A stretch of 64,000 bases of DNA from Misgurnus anguillicaudatus. Its lineage: Eukaryota > Chordata > Actinopteri > Cypriniformes > Cobitidae. The stretch's first letter is position 1. Each line of letters begins with the position of its first letter. Positions 59,004 to 64,000 of this stretch are shown here, piece by piece. A program made the translations under genes and the position numbers. The notes beneath the pieces were generated by a model. That model saw only the letters and a list, made by a program, of their open reading frames with translations. It was not told the DNA's origin and searched no databases. The stretch spans positions 38,494,001 to 38,558,000 of the forward strand of contig NC_073353.2 of assembly GCF_027580225.2 (NCBI RefSeq), read 5' to 3'.

Positions 59004-59779
59004 TAAAATAACGCTGCGGTTGCTTTTGTGAACTGAATGCACACTTGACTTTCACCTAGACATTTAGATATGCAAGTTTTTCATCAACAGTATCTGCGTG
59101 AAAGATTTTAAACATTGATGATTATCTGCCGACTCAACTGTTTCATCCCAGCATCCTCTATACACGGAGAGTCTGCTTTATTAACGGCTTTTCCTTCGGT
59201 CCGCGTGAGCTAAACGTTTCCGCTTTTTACTTTTTTACTCGCATATATTTCTACATATTTTCGACAAAGGAAGACACAAGATATAATGTAAGTTATTATA
59301 GATAGCATTTAAGCTTGTTCTGAAATGATGACAAATCTGTGTGACTAAAAGTGACCTCTCCAGCTTAATTTAGCCAAAATAATGATACATTACATTCGTT
59401 TTCATACTTTATATATACACGTTAATTTATCTACTAATGTATTATTAAAAATACCCTAAATTATTATGCACTGCCTTCTGTATTGCATTCGTTTTGTACA
59501 TTAACTGGTGCACAAATACTGGCTAATTTTAACTTCTTTAAGACACTGCTGTTCTGTATTGACCGATGCTCTGTTAATTTGCGCTTAACAAACCGAAATG
59601 ATGTTCTTTAATTTATTTTTGTTTTCTCAAAAATATATTTAGCTGTAGTATAGCTTGTGTTAATCTTTTTTTCATAAGGGGAAATACATGTAGCCTACCC
59701 TTCTACATTAGTTGACCTCATTGTTCTGGATTTTAAAAAATAATTTTCTTTTAGTAAATGAAGGTGGTAACCGCGACAG

Positions 59780-62161
59780 TTCATAGTCATAGCTATATTA
59801 ATACAGTATGAATATGAACCCTGAACGAGCAACTCGAATTCAATTCCTATACAATTCGACATACAAATATTACAGGTATTAAAGGTAGAAAAGGGATTTA
59901 GTTAAGAGCAGTGATAGATTTCTTTCAATGCCGTTTTATTAATACAAGTGACAGGAGCAAAATTAGGTAACTTCCCCTTTAAGACCAAAGTCCGGATCTA
60001 ATACTCTTACACATGCGTTTTCTCTTTCAGCTGTTTACTTTCTTTTACCTAAATAGTCGTGTTTATAAGGACACTTGCAAAGACGGGAATTTTGACGCAT
60101 GTGTGTAACTTATTTGAGGCTAATACAGCGGCAAAATACTCACAAGCTCAATGAGAGGCGGATGCGCGACTTGCACGCTCCTTTCAAACTGAAACAGCTA
60201 ACGCGCGCATATAGCACTGTTGTTTTTGTTTCAACGGCTTAAAATCACTTGTTTTAAAACTGCGGTGCTTAAATACCTGTACAAATGTTAAGTTTTGGTG
60301 ACCACGCGAACAGCAATGTGATGTGGGCGCGTAACCTTGATTAGAAAATACTACGAGTTAAGTGTGTGCGCTCATTCTACACAGACTGTTTAAACTTCGG
60401 GAGCAAATAAGGTGACTATAAATTGTAAAACATAACCCGCTAAACTGGCTAGTGATTTGACATCATTAACACAATATCTGGAAATTATTTTCATATTTTC
60501 ATTCATTGCGACCCTGTCGTAGACCCCCCTCACCCCTCATTTTCAAAAACTCATCGGATCTAGACGAATCACAAGGATGACCTATTTTGGATTAAAAACG
60601 GCGAATTTCGCCGAAAGGTGACAAGTTTGCACCCCTGATTACATGTGGGGAAATGTTTTAAAAACGTTAATGTGTAAAAATAGCAGCCGAACACATATGT
60701 TTGAGCCACAAAAGATTCTGGGTGCTAAAAATGATACACATAAATGACAATACGTATAGTAAAGTAGAAACAAAAATTTAAACTCGACGTGACTAAATTA
60801 CCGTATACAACACAGTAAGCGTGCATTAGAATCTAAACTGTGGCTGATAAATCCTTATCAATAACTTTGCATATTTCTTGTGTGCTTGTGAGGTTGCTCT
60901 GACATACACGTAACGTTACATACCACAGTTATATGATAAAAAAGCTTTGTGGAGTGTTTGACCTTTCAAACGCAACTCGCCTAAATTACCGTATACAACA
61001 CAGTAAGCGGGCATCAGAAACTGCGGCTGATAAATCCTTCTTTATCACTAACTTTGTATATTTCTACCGTTAAATTACAGTCGTGTTGTTAAGTGTTGTA
61101 CCTTTATTAATCGTTTAATGTTTTTAGTATATTAAAACAGTCAAACATACGTGTTTAGACATGGATGTTACAACAGACATATCAAGCGATCTCTTCTAAC
61201 AAAGCAATAGTGAAACGCAGTAACTTAAATAAACTTAATGTGTATACTGCTGTGTCATTTTTGTCAGATCCAATATTAGTGGTGTTTTTAATCACAGTCT
61301 CTCTGCAAATCCAGCATCGACTTCTTTACAAATGAATCCGTGTACACAACAAACACTCCCCACGCGAGCTGGAACTTTTTCAAAAACAAACTTTATCCAC
61401 GCATTCCTAATGTTGAGCCTTCGTTATCCAACGTCTGTGTTATTCCCATAGACCGTTCTTCCACAACCGAAAATGCGTTTCCATGGTTACTTTATATCAC
61501 CGCGTCAAATTAAAAGTCTCTCAGATAAAATGTATTTAAAAGTCATTTTGGTTACATTTGCCAATCTTTAAAGACATGTTTACTTATTGTTGAGACACAC
61601 GTGTCACGCGAAGCTGTGGGAGGGGCTACAAAAGTGTATTTGGCTATGGGGAGGTGCTTCAATTCTACTTTGACGTCATATTTTTTGGAATTCCACACTC
61701 GCTTGTAATACTGGCTTGGTGCCAAAAACTGTTATATTTCAGTAGCACATTTCAGTTCTGAAACTTGCAGAATGTTCATTTAAGTATGATGACCTCTTAT
61801 ATAACAAATTATCAAGTTAAAATTAAGTATTTGATTCACCGCTCCTTTAATTATTCACAACAGCATGTTATGACAGACGCTTTAGACTGTGAGATCACAT
61901 ACATTAACTGAGAGAAACGTTCATGAATCGAAAGAGAATGTTTGTTTTTGCTTTGTAATAAGAGTTCGGCACAAATGTTATTCATTCATTTTAGTGAGTG
62001 ATTTTTACAACTCCTTGACACAACCCGTCAAAAGGCTTATATAAATGCCACAGAATAAGCCTTTGATTATCAAACTGCAACAGGGGTTTTATCTATACGT
62101 TTTCAATGCAGAGTGCCAATGGCTGTGCATTTATTGTGTTTTTAACTCAATGGAAGCAAAT
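59780..62161. other. Remainder of element stack and flank
   Basis: 59780-60637 belongs to the CAGGGGTG element, 60643-61846 to family C. 61851-62161 is short unique sequence or the continuation of family U. No gene is seen. Confidence 0.6.
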
Positions 62162-62169
62162 TGAAACTG

Positions 62170-63925
62170 CAGAGGTGTAAAGTACTCGAGTAAATGTACT
62201 TTGTTACTGTACTTAAGTATTTTTTGGGCTACTTTGTACTTGTACTGAGTATCAAAAATATAGGCAACTTTTACTCTCTACTCAATTACATTTTTGATTG
62301 GGTATTTGTACTCTTTACTCCACTACATTTGAAATGACACTTAACGTTACTCGCTACATTGTTTATTCGTCAAATAAAAACGAGACGAAAGTGTCACCGA
62401 GTGATGATGGATAGACTCTGTGGTCGCGAGGTACTATGCACACACACAACTGAGGGACTTCATTTGGCGCTGCGCAGAGCAAACGTATGAAATCAAAGTA
62501 CTGCGAGAGCGAATCAAATGCATATGGAGAAGTCTGGTCTCGCGGTACTTTGATGTCAAACGCTGAATGGCTTGCGTTGAGCCACAGTAGCGGGACATCT
62601 GCGTGCTGCGTATGTCATAAACTGTAGAGAAAAGTTCGCGTCTGGTCTGAGAGAAGAGATAAAGAGCAAACATATGGATGCATATCACATTTGCTTCTGT
62701 CAAGGGACCCTTTGTTAAACATGTGAAGCTACAATCAAAACAAAAGTGATGCGCGATTGCAGGAGGGTCATCCCGCAACTCAAAGGCAAGCACAAATGTT
62801 TATATACTCTAGACGCTACTGTATCAGCTAACCTGAGCTGGTTACATAACTTGATATAACTTACTATATAAGCCAAAATAAACCAGCGAGGTCCTGTACT
62901 GATTGCCCGAGTAACTTAAGTACATTATAAGATTGATAATAAATGTACAATTTCACTGTCCTCACATTTAATCAAGTATGCTGTAATGTATTTACTGTAA
63001 AGAAGGATGCATGACGGAAGAAATGTAGTGCACTTAATGTGAGATAGTGGTGTTACGGTACTACATGTGTTTACAATTAATCTTTCAAATGAACAACTTC
63101 ACGTTTTTAATATGCATTATCATATTTCTGTTAGTGTAATTTTAGTTTACAGGAATTTTTTAAATATTAAAATTATATCTTTTTTAGGATAGGCCTATAT
63201 AAGAATATTTGGTAATGTTAACAAGATTTTAATAAAGTATTAGTAATTGTTGAAATTAACATTAACAAAGATGAATAAATGCTGTATAAGTGCAGTTCAT
63301 TATTAATTCATGTTGAGTAATGTAGCTAACTAATGTTAACTAATGAACCTTATTGTAAAGTGTTACCATATATTTATAACACAAAGTTAGGCTATATATT
63401 TTTCAGCATGGCACATTCAAGTACACAATGACACTAGACTAAAATTAAATGGGTTTAAATTAAATTGAATGTAGATTTCTAGACTAAAATCTCATGGCAT
63501 GTACCGGTAGTTGAATAAAATTAGACTAAAACTAAATCAATTCAGATGACAAAAATATGACTAAAACTTAATTCAATTTTTGTCAAAAGACTATGACTAT
63601 GTTTAATCTGTGTTTGTTCTGCCAGGTCAAAATTTTGAGGAGTTTGATTTCTTTTCTATATTAGGAAATAAAACCTCATAAATAAACTTTCTTAGTTTTC
63701 ACTGCCCAGATCTACAATGTCTCTTTGTGTTGAGGACTAGTGCATCTTTGAGCCAACATTCAGTACGAGTAAAAATACTTGAGTACTTTTAAATTGGGTT
63801 ACTTTAATACTTTTACTCAAGTCGTATTTAAATTGGCAACTTGTAACTTGTAGTGGAGTAATTTTTACAGTAAGGAATTTGTACTTTTACTCAAGTATGG
63901 CTTTCAGCTACTCTTTACACCTCTG
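62170..63925. mobile_element. Tol2-like hAT element, non-autonomous, perfect 8-bp duplication
   Basis: It starts CAGAGGTGTAAAGTACTCGA and ends GCTACTCTTTACACCTCTG. TGAAACTG flanks both sides (62162-62169 and 63926-63933). Subterminal repeats of ACTTGAGTA / TTTTACTCAAGT type lie at both ends, as in Tol2. No transposase exon is visible; a 119-codon minus-strand frame (62434-62793) has no hAT features. Inside are an inverted repeat around CAAAGTACTGCGAGAG (62496-62560) and a fragment ending CCTTATTGTAAAGTGTTACC (to 63366). Confidence 0.92.
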
Positions 63926-64000
63926 TGAAACTGTCTGAATCCTAAGTTGTCTGTCTGTCTCCCCTCTTTCCCCTCCTTTCTGCATGGCACCACGTCCACT

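Larger units (their letters stand above)
58004..59779. mobile_element. hAT-like element, right end eroded
   Basis: The left end TAGGGCTGTCGCGGTAACCG is matched by GGTAACCGCGACA at 59766-59778. GTTCACAG (left) and GTTCATAG (right) would be a 7-of-8 target duplication if about six terminal bases were lost on the right. It lies inside the CAGGGGTG element. Confidence 0.65.
57592..60637. mobile_element. CAGGGGTGCAAAC element (hAT-like, 5-bp duplication)
   Basis: The ends CAGGGGTGCAAAC and GTTTGCACCCCTG are perfect inverses. ATTAC flanks both sides (57587-57591 and 60638-60642). The intact family C copy shows ATTAC only once at this point, proving the insertion. The interior is AT-rich, without transposase, and holds further elements. 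Confidence 0.92.
57360..61846. mobile_element. Family C TTAA element, copy 2, with nested elements
   Basis: TTAA at 57356-57359 and 61847-61850. Ends AGGGGCGGTGAATT and GATTCACCGCTCCT are inverse. Subtracting the 3,046-bp insertion and its 5-bp duplication leaves 1,436 bp, close to the 1,483 bp of the intact copy at 8553-10035, to which it is inverted. Confidence 0.9.

Noticed and set aside
62434..62793. 119-codon minus-strand frame in the Tol2-like element
   Set aside because: No hAT transposase motifs; the frame lies across an internal inverted repeat.
63940..64000. Pyrimidine-rich tract followed by ATGGCACCACGTCCACT at the right edge
   Set aside because: It could precede an exon, but there is no AG acceptor at the right place and only 17 bases remain, so no gene can be claimed.

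Overview
The window looks like a piece of a ray-finned fish chromosome, most likely a cyprinid (carp/zebrafish group). It is AT-rich, has one vertebrate gene with short exons and very long introns, and is crowded with small inverted-repeat DNA transposons (TTAA-flanked elements, hAT elements with 8-bp target duplications, a Tol2-like element) and a tRNA-derived SINE. No bacterial, organellar or viral genes were seen.

The only host gene I can support is the 5' part of anos1 (anosmin-1, the Kallmann syndrome 1 orthologue) on the minus strand. Exon 1 (31132-31296) holds the start codon, signal peptide and first cysteine pair. Exon 2 is a 48-bp micro-exon (21784-21831). Exon 3 is 63 bp (1786-1848). 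Exon 4 (1397-1619) encodes the whole whey-acidic-protein (WAP) four-disulfide core. Introns 1, 2 and 3 are 9,300, 19,935 and 166 bp. The fibronectin type III exons lie beyond the left edge. All exon phases join in frame (0, 0, 0, then 1), giving 166 complete codons. A GC-rich, CpG-rich block just upstream of exon 1 is the likely promoter.

From about 31.5 to 64 kb no protein-coding host gene could be supported. One possible non-coding first exon on the plus strand (about 44.52-44.70 kb) follows a 77-bp (CT)n tract and ends in a GTAAGT donor. The rest is dominated by transposons, many inserted into one another. Two stacks are striking. At 47.4-51.0 kb a foldback element contains a CAGGGCTC-ended element, then a hAT at their junction, then another hAT carrying a zinc-finger transposase exon. 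At 57.1-61.85 kb, four and probably five elements sit one inside another. Between them lies a decayed minus-strand transposon ORF split by a SINE with a 5-bp target duplication. A Tol2-like hAT with perfect 8-bp target duplications ends 75 bp before the right edge.

Repeat families are named by their visible ends and target duplications, not by database search. Superfamily names are inferences. I see no new multi-gene system here; the novelty lies in the insertion archaeology, large hairpins and a few candidate regulatory sites.
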